From assembly GCA_018136815.1 (NCBI GenBank), contig CM030938.1, positions 4,352,724-4,416,723 on the forward strand: a stretch of 64,000 nt of DNA, read 5' to 3'. The notes below the pieces were generated by a model, which was given only the letters and a program-made list of their open reading frames with translations, made no database searches and was not told where the DNA came from. The DNA is from Isochrysis galbana (Eukaryota > Haptophyta > Isochrysidales > Isochrysidaceae). Made by a program: the position numbers and the translations under genes. This document shows, piece after piece, positions 9,698 to 20,287 of the stretch; positions within the stretch are counted from its first letter, which is position 1; each line of letters starts with the position of its first letter.

Positions 9698-10430
9698 ATG
9701 GTCTCGCCCCGCCGCTCCCATGGCCGCATGGTTATCGAGTCGTCCGAGGAGGAGGAGGAGGAGGAGATCGAGCTCGAGGATGAGGTCGAGTTCGAGGATG
9801 AGGATGGGGGCGAGGACGACGACGGACCGTGCAATACGATGTTGACAAGACCGTGTCAGAGATCACGGACATCAATCACCTCCGCAAGTACATCCATGTC
9901 ACCAAGCTCCCGCAATGGCAAGAGTGCGTTGACAAGGTAAAGGCCGGCTTCAAATATTTGGAGCAACGCCTGACAGATGACTGCCCGGCTCCTTATCATT
10001 GTAAGGAGCAGCATGAAGCGTTAGGCCTCTTGCGCGCATTCGAGCCGTCGTTCGCATGTGCCAAGTGCCAATGTCGATGCAGCGTATGCAAGGAAGCTGG
10101 CCGCACTGAAACCGTACGCACATCTTCAGTGCGCCGATGCACTGGTTCAAGAGCTTCCCATTTACCTAGCCGCTGCTCGCTCTTTCAGCTGCCCATGTCG
10201 CGAGTCAATCCCCGAATTCACGTCCAAGATGCTCAGTTGGTGGCCGTTTTCGACGATCCATCCGGATGGCGGTCCGCGGTCTATGGCTCTCCTTGACTTC
10301 ATGTCAAGTATTGCCAAGACCTTGGAGTGCGCCTTGGCTGCGCGAGCTCCGCGTGCCAGGAGCGCTTTCGTCGCGCCGTCGCGCGTCATTGGCAGTATGG
10401 GTTGATTCCCAATACCGCCTGTCAAGCCCA
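9698..10430 (+). pseudogene. Acidic host gene interrupted by retrotransposon
   Basis: An ATG at 9698 opens MVSPRRSHGRMVIESS followed by a long Glu/Asp tract. Coding then continues in the next frame from about 9829 (VQYDVDKTVSEITDIN, RKYIHVTKLPQWQECVDKV) through a Cys-rich patch (CAKCQCRCSVCK). Two more frames are needed downstream (AHLQCADALVQELPIYL; then SACQERFRRAVARHWQYG). Whether these changes are introns or indels cannot be settled. The gene stops being readable at 10430, exactly where the left LTR starts. The last frame could resume at 24296 and reach a stop at 24399-24401. I do not recognise the family. Confidence 0.45.
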
Positions 10431-11828
10431 TGTCAGAGCAAGGCTGCTCTCACTCTTGGAGACTGCCTGCGAGGGCGCGCCGGCAGCTAGCGCGGAATAC
10501 AGTTCTTGCGGGGAGCTCATGGAGCTTTCCTCGGGGATGACTACGGGCATGGTGATCGACGCACGACGCACGACGCACGGAGGGCGCGGAAGTGCGGAAG
10601 GAGGCTTGAGGGAGGTGGTGGCAGGCGACTGGGGGTGGCTCAGGCGCGTGCTTGGCTTGTATTGACTCGTTGACTCGGGGTATAGACTCGGGAACTCGGG
10701 GGGACTCGCTTGGGAACACGGTGGGACTCGACGAAGTTGCTACAAAAACACTCACAAGAAACCCAAACCCCAACGACCTTGGGCTCAGAAAACTAACGTA
10801 AACACTCCGGAATCATACGATAAACAAACCCTCCCCGTGCGACAAAGGCTGAGGTCGCGATCGCTCGTCATGCGCGAAGAAATACGGAAAGAGAGCGCAA
10901 AACTACGCAAACGAAGGGTTCAAACTATCGTTAAAGTGAAAACTCGTCCGCTGAAGCCAACGCGGAGGGTCGAGGAGAGGTCCAAACTCGCGCGGGGGAA
11001 GAAGGCGATGTGCAGAGAGACCTTCTAGACAAGCGACGAGTAAGGGGCGACGAAACAAGACGCGAGACGCGGGGCGCGTGCCATTCGTTCTTCCTTTCTT
11101 TCACCGAAAACGCGGCGAAACTAACGTTAAACATCGGTACCCCCTCCGCGAGAATCGCGAAGAAGAACGGACGAGATGGAGGCAATCATCGAAGGAATCG
11201 CGAGAGGAATCGAAGCGAGGGGGGGAAACAGCGCGCGCGGGGGGGGAACGAACGACGGCCGGAGGAAACGAACCGCGCGCGGAGGAGAAGAACCTCGCGC
11301 GGGGGGGGGGGGAATAATATAACGGCCGGAGGCGACGGATGGCACGCCGAGAGGAAGAACCTGCCGCGGGGGGCGAGGGACCGAGGGCACGGCGGGGCAG
11401 CGTGGGAGGGCGCGAGGGTGATCTCGGAGCGAGATCGCGTCCTTTCCCTCGCGGAGCGCAGAGAGACCCCCAGGGAACATCCTGGGACCGGAGAATGTTT
11501 TGGACGAAACTTCCCTCCGTCGGCCGAGGAGAGGAGGACGGAGAGAGAGAGAGAGAGAGTCTCGCAGAGCAACTGCGGAACGAGAAGTCGAAGTCATGCC
11601 GGTTTATTACCTTAAACGAGCCAACAATTATAGTAACAGCAAAAACAAAATTCGAATCGCAAATTTCGAGACCAAAATCTGCAAACCTGGACTTGAGACC
11701 ATGGGGAATCCGAATCTGTGTGTCTTGTGCGTCAGTGGCAACACGGGGAACTGTTCAATTGTAATTGTGAGCGCGTACCTTACACGAATATTCATGCCTA
11801 CAGCCTTCAGATGGGCAGGAATACAACA
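10431..11828 (-). repeat. 3' LTR of the chromovirus
   Basis: Begins TGTCAGAGCAAGG and ends GGAATACAACA on the plus strand. It matches 22927-24295 across its length, with small indels. It contains a short GA microsatellite near 11540 and the block CGGTTTATTACCTTAAACG; the same pair reappears in the LTR remnant at 26645-26952. Confidence 0.95.
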
Positions 11829-11842
11829 CCCCCCGACTTAAA
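11829..11842 (-). promoter_or_regulatory. Polypurine tract
   Basis: On the minus strand the sequence immediately before the LTR start (TGTTGTATT) is AAGTCGGGGGG. This is the expected position and composition for the plus-strand primer of an LTR element. The same CCCCCCGACTTAA block follows the LTR end at 49087. Confidence 0.7.
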
Positions 11843-12085
11843 TCGAGACGTCTCCCGATGTCGAGCCAAGAGAGTTCCTTTAACCATACGAGACGAGAGA
11901 CCTAAAAGAGGAGGATTAACCCATGGATCCAAAGCGAGCACAAAATCGGCAGCTTAGCGCGGCGGCCCCCGATTTCGTACGTCACGTCCTACCACGTTCT
12001 CCCTTTTACAGGAGTTTTGCTCGGGCAGTTGCGCTGGGTCAGGCGCTGACGCGACGCTAATCATCCACTTCCGGTCGACTTAGCG

Positions 12086-14997
12086 CTACGATTGTGAACG
12101 AGAACGAGTACGACTCGAAGGCAGATCAGGAGGAGTACGACTTGTCTCTTGAATTCGACGTGGAATAACTTGATTGGATTGGGAACTTGAGCTTGGACTT
12201 GAAGAGGAGTCTACAGCGGAGTGAGCTTGGGGTTGAACCGGACGGCGGTCGAAAGTGGTGTCGTACGACTCAACTAGATCAGCACAACGCCGAAGCAACT
12301 CAATTCGAGACTCCCAAGTAGCTTCAGAACGAGGATAGCCGCGCCATTTGACGAGATACTTGAATGAAACTCCATCGCCCTTGCGATCAGTAACTCTTCG
12401 ACCAAGTACTCATCTTCAGCGAGCGGAGACGAATCGGTGACGGTGAAGTACGGACGAAGATTGGAAATGTGAACTTCATCCTTGACTTGACGATTTTCGA
12501 GATCGCGTAGACGGTAGCGAGTGGCCGAGATGGCTTCTTCTACTCGGTAGGGACCGGAGTAGAGATATTGAAGTTTGTTGGCGTGGCCAGGGATTCGACG
12601 ACAAACTCTGTCTCCTGGTTTGAAGGTGACACCGAGTTTAGACTTTTGAGAGGCGGAGCGCATCGATTCGCGTTGGGCTTCTTGAGTACTTTCGAGGGCG
12701 GAACGCCACGACTCGAGAAGCTTCTTATTGAGCTCGGTGGCGTAAATGACGGCATCGGACGGAGGCCTAGATGGAAGCAACTCGAGAACAGGAGCAGGGT
12801 CAGCAAGTTGAGCTGGAAGACGAAGCTCCCGACCAAACAAGATAGCCGCGGGTGACTTGGGTACGACGCGACCGGCGGTCGCTCGCATAGACATGAGAAG
12901 AAACGGAAGGTGGTCGACCCAATGGGCGCCGCCTTCATTGGAGACTCGAGTCATCGTGAGGAGAGTTTGTTGAGCTCTTTCTACTAGCCCTACGCCTTCG
13001 TGGCGATAGGCTTCAGTAGTGCTCAAGTCCGTGCCGGTCGCTTTGAGAATTAGGTCCACTAATCGAGAGCAAAGATTCGAGCCGGCGTCGGTTCGAAGTT
13101 GGCGAGGGACTCCATAACGAGATACGATGAGACGCATGAAGACGTCCAGACATTTTGCGGACGAGGGGTTACCGTTGCAAGGCTCAGCTTCAATCCAACG
13201 AGAGAGAGAATCGACGAAAACAATCAGCTTATCAAAACCGGAGCGGCCGGATACGAAATCGTGGGTGGGAGCCATCGAAAGAATATCGCAATAGACGACG
13301 TCGAAAGGATAGGATCCGATAGAAAGACCGGATGGATGGGCGAGCGGTCGCGGTAACGGTTTGCCAAGAGTGCATTCATGGCACTCTCGAACGTACTCCG
13401 ATACAGAGGCGGACATGCCAGGCCAGTAAACTCGAGAACGAAGTAGGGTAGTCATCCTTGTCGCACCTGGGTGACCAAGGTGGTCATGGTAGGCGCGGAG
13501 GTACGTGTCACGAAGGGACTCCGGAATGTATAAACGAAGAGGAGCCTCTTCCGCCTCTGAGGAGCGGTAGTAGAGTAGGCCATCGCGAAGGAGGAATCGG
13601 GAACTTTTCTTCGACGACGAGCTAGAGTCAATCGAAGAGGAAGCTTTCGGAAGGATCGACTCGACTTCAGAAAGGATCGAGCTGGCGAGATCGTCGGTAG
13701 AGAGCGCTTGACGTAATTCGTCGGCATGAGGCACGCCCACATCGAGATACGAGGAGGTAATCGACTCCGAAGATTCCGATGCTTGACGAGCGAGCCTATC
13801 GCTTGCTTGTTGGCGGCGAGCGGTGAGGGTGGATGAAGTAACCGCGGCGGCGACTATGTCGTGAATTTCAGAAGAATCGAAAGAATGGGCGTCACTCTCC
13901 TCGAGATGGAGAGGATCGTGATCAGGCTCGAGAGCAACTAAGCGGGATAAGCCGTCGGCGTCCCAGTGAGTGACTCCAGGTTTGTGCACGACGTCGAATC
14001 TATATTCGGCTAGCTTTAGGACCCATCGCATGAGGCGCGAGGCTGGACCACCGGTGACTTGATCTTTCATCGTGTGAAGCCAGCGCAAAGCTGAATGGTC
14101 TACGACGAGGGTGAAGTGGCGACCCCAAAGATAAGGCCTCCAATTTCGGATCGATTCTAGCGCTGCTAGAAGTTCGATTTCAGTGACTGTCCAATGGCGC
14201 TCAGCCGGACTCAAGCTACGACCGTAGTATGCAACGACGCGCTCTCTCCCTTCGTCGTCTTTTTGGGCGAGGACGCCGGCGATGCCGAGCTTGCTAGCAC
14301 CGTCGGTTTTAACGAGGAAAGGACGGTCGTCTCGAGGAGGTGCAAGTACGGGTTCTTCACAGATAGCTTGCTTGAGATCTTCGATAGCCTGTCGACAGGC
14401 TTCTGTTTGCGACTCGACCGGGACGTCGCACCCTTTCCGCGTGAGAGCGGTTAACGGCGCCGCACGGATCGCAAAACGACGGATGAAACGGCGGTAGTAG
14501 GAGCACAATCCAAGGAACGAACGGACGGCTTCGATCGAGTTGATTTGGGTTGGGTCGATTTTCGAGACAGCTTCCACTTTCTTGGGATCCATCCGAAGAC
14601 CTTCACGCGAAACAACGTGGCCGAGATATTCAGCCGAGGTGGCAAAGAAAACGCATTTCGACATCTTGCAAGTGAGGCCCGCCCAGATGAGACGTTCCAA
14701 GACAAGATCAAGACGGTGTAACATTTGTTGGAATGACGACTCTTCCCTGGCCTGCAGCGAGTCACCTACACCTGTCGACCAGGCGCCGACATCATCCAAG
14801 TATGGCATACAAATCTCCCATGCCAGCCCACCGAGAACGGCGTCCATGAGGCGGCACATATACGAGGGACCGGATTGAACACCGAAAGGCAAGTAATTGA
14901 ACTCGTACTTGCCGCGATGAGTAGTGAACGCGGTGATATGTTTATCGGATTCTTTGATCGGTATACCCCAGAAACCAGATGCCAGGTCCAGGTGCAA
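12086..14997 (-). pseudogene. Pol: RT, RNase H, integrase, broken chromodomain
   Basis: Reads from HLDLASGFWGIPI (RT core) through YLPFGVQSGPS and the catalytic YLDD at about 14795. Next come RNase H (KTDGAS, TEIELLAALE, VDHSALRWL) and integrase with the zinc module (YHDHLGHPG ... CHECTLGK) and DDE residues (VVYCDILSM, LRTDAGSN, VGLVERAQQ). The C-terminal GPYRVEEAISATRYRLRDLE and ISNLRPYF lead into a chromodomain. A one-base shift near 12390 moves its core (KYLVKWRGYPRSEATWE) out of frame, and the tail ends SSRTRSRSQS at 12086. Chromodomains steer chromoviruses to marked chromatin. The opening of RT lies in the upstream frame and is joined only through a second frameshift near 15000. Confidence 0.9.
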
Positions 14998-14999
14998 AG

Positions 15000-16604
15000 G
15001 AATAGAGAATCGAGGTTGCCTTGACCGGACGACAATCGGTCGATGGCTTCTACCGTGAGGGGAAGAGGGCTGTCCTCTAGACGAAGCTTGGAGTTGACGT
15101 CGCGATAATCTACGCAGAAACGTACGGAGCCATCCTTCTTAGTGACTAACACGACTCGAGAGGCCCACGACGAATTTGATTTCCTAATGATGCCCGCGGA
15201 CTCCATCTTGCAAACTTCGTCCTCTATGATCTTCTCACCCTCTCGTCCAACTCTAGACGGTGCGTGACGGTGAGCTTCGGCTCCGGGGTTGAGCGGTAGC
15301 TCTACCTCCATCACGTGAGTGTGATTCGGGTTAGTCGGGTCAATTGCGAAAGCAGCGATACGTCGGGCCAGTAGACGACGAACTTGTTCACGTTGGGGCA
15401 TCGAGAGACGGCCCTCGGGGTCGATCTTGGCTGCCTCGAGGAGCTTGCGTTGGTCCTCGTTGAGCGACTCAATCACATCCGGCGAGTTATTGTCACCGAC
15501 GCGGTGATAAGTTCCAGCGTGAATCTTGAATCGAACCTGTAGCGAAGCTACAGGATGGAACGACGGAAGGTGTAGTGGTTTGGGGTCAGTATTGGCCACC
15601 GTAACCGCGATGGTGTGGTCGGATTTCGGCCTCTCTACTTGAGGGATGACGAGCGGAGAGCTGTCAATAGTCTCGCGTGTAGGGAGTCGGTCCACGAGCA
15701 TGGCGCAGTCTTCGTGTTCTCGAAGAGCTAGCGGAATTCGGACGTGAAACGTCGCCCGATGATAGGCCGGGATCGTGATAGGTTCATGGGTATATAGGAG
15801 GTACTCGGAGCCACAAGACGCCGGCGCTTTGGCGGCAAACTCATCGGCCGTGTTGAAGAGCGGCTCGGAGACTAGCTGGTTGTCGTTTTCGGCGGCTTGC
15901 GGCCCTCGGAAGAAGTCAGTCGTGATTGGGTTCGCGGAGGTCGGACAGACCTGTGCACAAGTCATGCTGACAGGGACCACCGCTATCGGTGACGTCGAGA
16001 CGCGAAAGATCGGCGGAGCGTCGGGGCTTGGACTGCCATTAACCTCAAGAGGAGCCACCGTGGATGGGGCACCGAGGGTGATAGAGCCGTCCGCGCTGTC
16101 GGAGGCGAGCTGAATCGAAGCGGCGTGCGTAGCTAAGAAGTCGTTCCCGAGCAGTAGCATCGGGTTGCCTTCAATCACCATGAACGTATGACGAAAGAGA
16201 AATCCACCGACGGAGAAAACGATTCGAGCCTTGCCTCGCGTGATAAGAGGTAGGCCGTCTGGGCCATGGAGCGGTGTCACTACGGCTTGCGGCAGCCGCT
16301 CGACGCATGCGTCGTTGGGTAGGCTGGACAAGAGGGAAGTGGTCACGACCGACGGGCCAGCTCCGGTGTCAGCGAGTGTGCTGTTGACCGTGAGGGCGGA
16401 GTCGGCTAAGATTACTCCTTCTTTGCCGGCAGCCTCGCCGGAGCGGCAGACCATTAGATCTCGAACATATAGACAATGCCTTGGGTAGGCAGATGGTAGG
16501 GTATCCACGACGCTCTCCGGCCGGTGCGCGGTCACGTGTGCAATGGTGTCGGACAGGGACGGGGTTGGTCGCCAGCGTCGTTGCTCGGGTGAATTCGTCG
16601 TCAA
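15000..16604 (-). pseudogene. Pol: aspartic protease and start of RT
   Basis: The Met at 16604 is the first in this frame. About 80 residues in comes the retropepsin active site (STLADTGAGPSVVTTSLL), and MLLLGNDFLATH is its second conserved strand. A long connector follows (16000-15350), then RT motifs VGREGEKIIEDEV, WASRVVLVTKKDGSVRFCVD and YRDVNSKLRLEDSPLP. After GQGN the frame is lost near 15000 and RT resumes in the next frame as HLDLASGFW. The open frame itself extends to 14766, but that part is out of register with RT. Confidence 0.85.
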
Positions 16605-16639
16605 ACTGGTCGTCGTCTCTTCGGGTACTCCGACTGCCG

Positions 16640-17413
16640 CTATCGTGGCAGGGGCCTAGAGGGGTCGTCCTCGTTGGTAGCGGTACAGGGTGATAGCTTG
16701 GGACTAGTGTAGCCCAGGCCTCTCTTGTCGGTGGGGTGCCTCGGGTGGTCGGACATCTTTTCCCAATCTTTCTCGAGACGGGCTTGGGCTTCTGTCTTGG
16801 GTCTTCGAACTAATGAGGCTAGCTCTTCGGCGCGGATGCCTTTGGCTTCCACGAACTCGATCGGCGCTCGGACGGCAGCGGCGAGGTCGGATTCCTCGTC
16901 GGCGTTTCGTCCGGCTAGAGCTTGCGCTCTTATTTCGTCAGCGGTTTCGAGCGTGACGTTGGACCATTTCTGGTCCCCGTTCACTCCGAATGATTGCCAT
17001 TGTTGGCGCCGCTTCCGGAGAGTCGTCGGCGTCGTCGGACGCGGCGAGCTCGCGCGTGCCGGAGGCGGGGCGGTCCATGGAGAGAATGGGTCGTGGAGTG
17101 TAGACTCGGAGGCGTGGAGTGGCGTGTCGTTGTCGTGGTTATCGTGGGTTTCTTTTTGGTCTTCGTGGTTGTCTGACTCGGGAGTAGCTGGACGGGAAAC
17201 AACGGGGTCGGAAGAAACTTCACTCGTTTCCCTCCCCCTCTCATAACGATGAAGAGCCGACCACGGCTCGTAGGCGGTAGCCTCGGTCGAGCTAAGTGAA
17301 GGCCGGTCCAATAGGCTGCACCGCGCGCAAGCGAGTAGCTCTAACGCGGACAATTTCTCGTCGACGTCTGGTCTCGCTGTTGGCTCAAATGTCGAAGAAG
17401 AACAGGCATCCAA
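16640..17413 (-). pseudogene. Retrotransposon linker between methyltransferase and protease
   Basis: A 257-codon frame without a recognised domain. It is rich in Ser, Pro, Thr and His in its first 130 residues, then helical and charged (DWEKMSDHPRHPTDKRG). It overlaps the end of the methyltransferase frame and stops 35 bases before the protease frame. In an intact element these frames would probably form one Gag-Pol polyprotein; this is inferred from order and spacing. Confidence 0.6.
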
Positions 17414-18507
17414 TGGATCGCCATCGCTCCAGCTACACCGACGTAGGTGCGGCTGCGAAGAGCGCCACGGTGCGGTGAAGGAGAGAGGTTAGCCATGGCC
17501 GACTCACGGCCATCCACGACGCAAGTTGGCTGGAGGGGCGGCAGCCCTTTGGTGAGGTACAACCCGGTGGCTTTCTGGTGTCCAGTGCCGTGCTCCCAGG
17601 GTTGGACGAATTGGGTCGGGGTCAACCCCCCGACTAAACGGCGAGCTTCCGCATGCATCCGAGGGTTCTCGACCGCTACAAACGGAGCAGTGGCGGAGGC
17701 CATTGACTTGAAGACGCGAGCGGCCGACTCAAGAGCGGCACGACGTCCGGGTTCTTGGGAGAGCCATTGACTGCTGACAGCGGAGAGGTACGTGCAGGGC
17801 GGGTGGGCGATGACTAGGTCCCAACCTAGGTTTTGGACATGAAGCGCGTCGCCTTGGAAGTGGGGCACGTAATCGATCTCGGAAGGATACAAATCGCACG
17901 TAGCTACATCAGCACCGGCGAGTAGGAACATGGAGGAGACGACGCCGCTCGTCTCGCCAACGACGAGAACGCGTGGTGCGTGACAGCCAGACGTCAGCCC
18001 GTCTTGGACTCGTTGATTCATCTTCGTGAGCTCAGCGCAAAGCTCATCGAAGTGCTTGGGTAGCGCGGCGGCAGGCGAGGCTAGGGTGCCATTGCGAGGC
18101 CGGCGAAGCTCTTGGGCTGCCTCCGTGAGGTGCCGAGGTAATACCACCGCAGAGCCGCTCGCTCGTGCACGAAGAGAGGCGAGAGCGTGGAGAGCGGGTG
18201 ACGGGGTATCATCACGGGTGCCGACATCGGAGTTGTTTTGAGAGGAATCGAAGGACTGGATCGCGGACGCATTGATCGCTGCCACGCGCATGATGGTGGT
18301 GGCAGTGGTATCGAGAGGCAGGCAGTGCTCGGAGGCGGCGACCGGTGGCCGCAGCGACGTAGGACGAATGGAAGAAGACTCGGATATCGACGACGTAGAG
18401 ACGGGCTCGGAGGACGGGATGACGAAGAAACTCGGAGAAGTGGGGTGTCGGACGGCGGCGACGGACGCCGCGGCCGCGAGACCACCGGTGAGAGACATGA
18501 AGGACAT
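17341..18507 (-). CDS. Phage-type cytosine-methyltransferase-like domain in retrotransposon
   Basis: The first 175 residues are low-complexity linker. From about residue 177 (17985 downward) there is a compact Rossmann-type domain. VLVVGETSGVVSSMFLLAGA is motif I, and CDLYPSE is the acidic end of strand 2. WDLVIAHPPCTYLSAV contains a PPC motif IV with the putative catalytic Cys (about 17795). FVAVENPRMH resembles motif VI ENV. TPTQFVQPWEHG, ATGLYLTKGLPPLQPT and RSRTYVGVAGAMAIHW close the domain. This order matches small bacteriophage proteins annotated as DNA methyltransferases of the C5 type. Probable role: modifying element or host DNA, either for silencing evasion or for chromatin targeting. 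That role is inferred; activity is untested. The domain itself is unbroken in this copy. Confidence 0.75.
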   Translation of the reverse strand: MSFMSLTGGLAAAASVAAVRHPTSPSFFVIPSSEPVSTSSISESSSIRPTSLRPPVAASEHCLPLDTTATTIMRVAAINASAIQSFDSSQNNSDVGTRDDTPSPALHALASLRARASGSAVVLPRHLTEAAQELRRPRNGTLASPAAALPKHFDELCAELTKMNQRVQDGLTSGCHAPRVLVVGETSGVVSSMFLLAGADVATCDLYPSEIDYVPHFQGDALHVQNLGWDLVIAHPPCTYLSAVSSQWLSQEPGRRAALESAARVFKSMASATAPFVAVENPRMHAEARRLVGGLTPTQFVQPWEHGTGHQKATGLYLTKGLPPLQPTCVVDGRESAMANLSPSPHRGALRSRTYVGVAGAMAIHWMPVLLRHLSQQRDQTSTRNCPR

Positions 18508-20287
18508 GGCTCAGGGACTCGGTTGGGCTGGCTCAATGGGCGTAGAAGCTCGGTTTGGGAGGCCGCCGTTCCTCGACGTGCAGAGGAGTTGTGGTCACTC
18601 TCCATGGTCACGTCGGAAGAGGAAACAGGCCAGGGATCGACGTCGTTGCATTCTGTCGTCGGCGGGGTCGGCGCCGGCGAAAGAAGGGACGTGGCTGTCG
18701 TAGAAGCCGGCTGCGGGGAAGGCTGGGGCCAGGGTGGTGGCTCTGCGGCAGCGGCTGGCGTGGGTAGTGGCCGAAGAGGTTCTGCAATGCGAAGCATTCT
18801 TCGGAGGACTTGGCTCGGGCTAGCGGGTGGATGGACCGCTGAAATTACGGTGGATTCAGACTCGAATTCGGAAGACTCGGCGACTTGAGAGGGGCTAGGA
18901 GACGGCTGTTCAAGCTCCTCCAGGGCTCTCGGTTGATGGGGTGGCGTGGGAACGCCGGTGGTCGACCGCGGACTCCGCGGTGACGTTAATTTGTACTCGG
19001 ACTCGGACTCGTCGTTTCTGGCGTGCTGGACGCCAATAACAGGGCTAACTTTCGAAATGGGAACGGACGGGGCCGGCTCAAAGGTGAAGCCCCCTGGCGT
19101 CGCAACCGTCGGTGAGGACGAAGCTGAAGCTTGTGATGACAATAGGGGCACGGTGGCCAGCACCGGTTGGCTCGGTGCGGCCGAAATCTCGGACTCGGTG
19201 ACGGGCTTGATTACGCGGGCTCGGGATGCACTGTCTTGTGCGATTGGACTCGGACTCGGAACGGAAACGGAAGGGATCGGCTCGGCGGCGTGCAGCCTGC
19301 TGGAGTGGCAGGCCGGCTGCGGCGAGACTCGGAACGGTGGCTCGGACAAGGACACAGTGGCTGTCGTCGAGGGCTTCGGCGTCAGCTTGTGTTTGGACTC
19401 GATACGCGGTGGCTCGTGAAACGGGGCTCGGTTGTGGTTGGAATTCTGGAAGTGACCGGAGATTCCAAATGACTCAGACTCGGGGCGCGGAGGACCGAAG
19501 GTGAACACTCCCGCGGAAGGAGTGGTCGTCGGAGGCTCAGTGAGTGGCTGGAGCTCCGTTAATCCTGCGGTCGACCGCGTGGTAGGACTCGGTGACGTTG
19601 TAAACTCGACTCGGACTCGGACTCGGACTCGGATGGCTCAGAACGGGGTTTGCTCAAAACAGGCTTGGACTCGGACTCGAAAGAAAGTGGGGAAGAACCG
19701 GAGAACTGCGCCTCCATCGTCGTAGTAATGGAGACTGGTGATACCGGTGATGACTGGACTGGGCTCAGACTCGTAGATGGGCTCGCGGTGGCGTAAGACG
19801 AAGAGGGTAATTCTGAACGTGACTTGGACTCGGACTCGTACTCGGGAGACGTTTTGTGGCTCGGACATGCGAAATTTGATTTGAAGGATTGAAGGTTGGA
19901 TTGGGCCTGCGGCGGCTGGATTTTCGCAGACCGTGAGGTCTTGGACTGGGGATGCTTGAGGAGTGGCGGGGGGTAGCGGTTGAGCGGCTTGAGTTGATAG
20001 AGAGGCGGTGACGGTTGACTTGGTTTTGAGGACTCGTGCGTGATATCGAGAATCAGGATGGAATCATCGGCATTGGGAGAAATAGGGGCAATCGGCGAGG
20101 AGGCAGGAGAAAGAGGGGGATGGAGGTGGCAGGGCTTGTCTGGAACTTGGGGAATCTTGGGGTACCGGTTGGAGGCCGTAGAAGTACTCGGCCGTAGCGT
20201 AATACGATCTTTTGGTGGGTGGCGTTCAGGCCCACTACCCTGGACTGGTAGCGGGGTAACAGCGCGGACGTGGGCCCCGCCGGCGAC
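18508..20287 (-). pseudogene. Ser/Pro-rich linker region of retrotransposon
   Basis: The best frame is 18081-19508, which overlaps the methyltransferase frame. Further frames are open to 20280 with shifts between them. Composition is Ser, Pro, Glu and Ala, with short ESES runs encoded by repeats of GGACTC on the plus strand (for example 19607-19632). No fold is recognisable. It probably represents a disordered spacer of the polyprotein; indels in the hexamer repeats break the frame. Confidence 0.6.
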
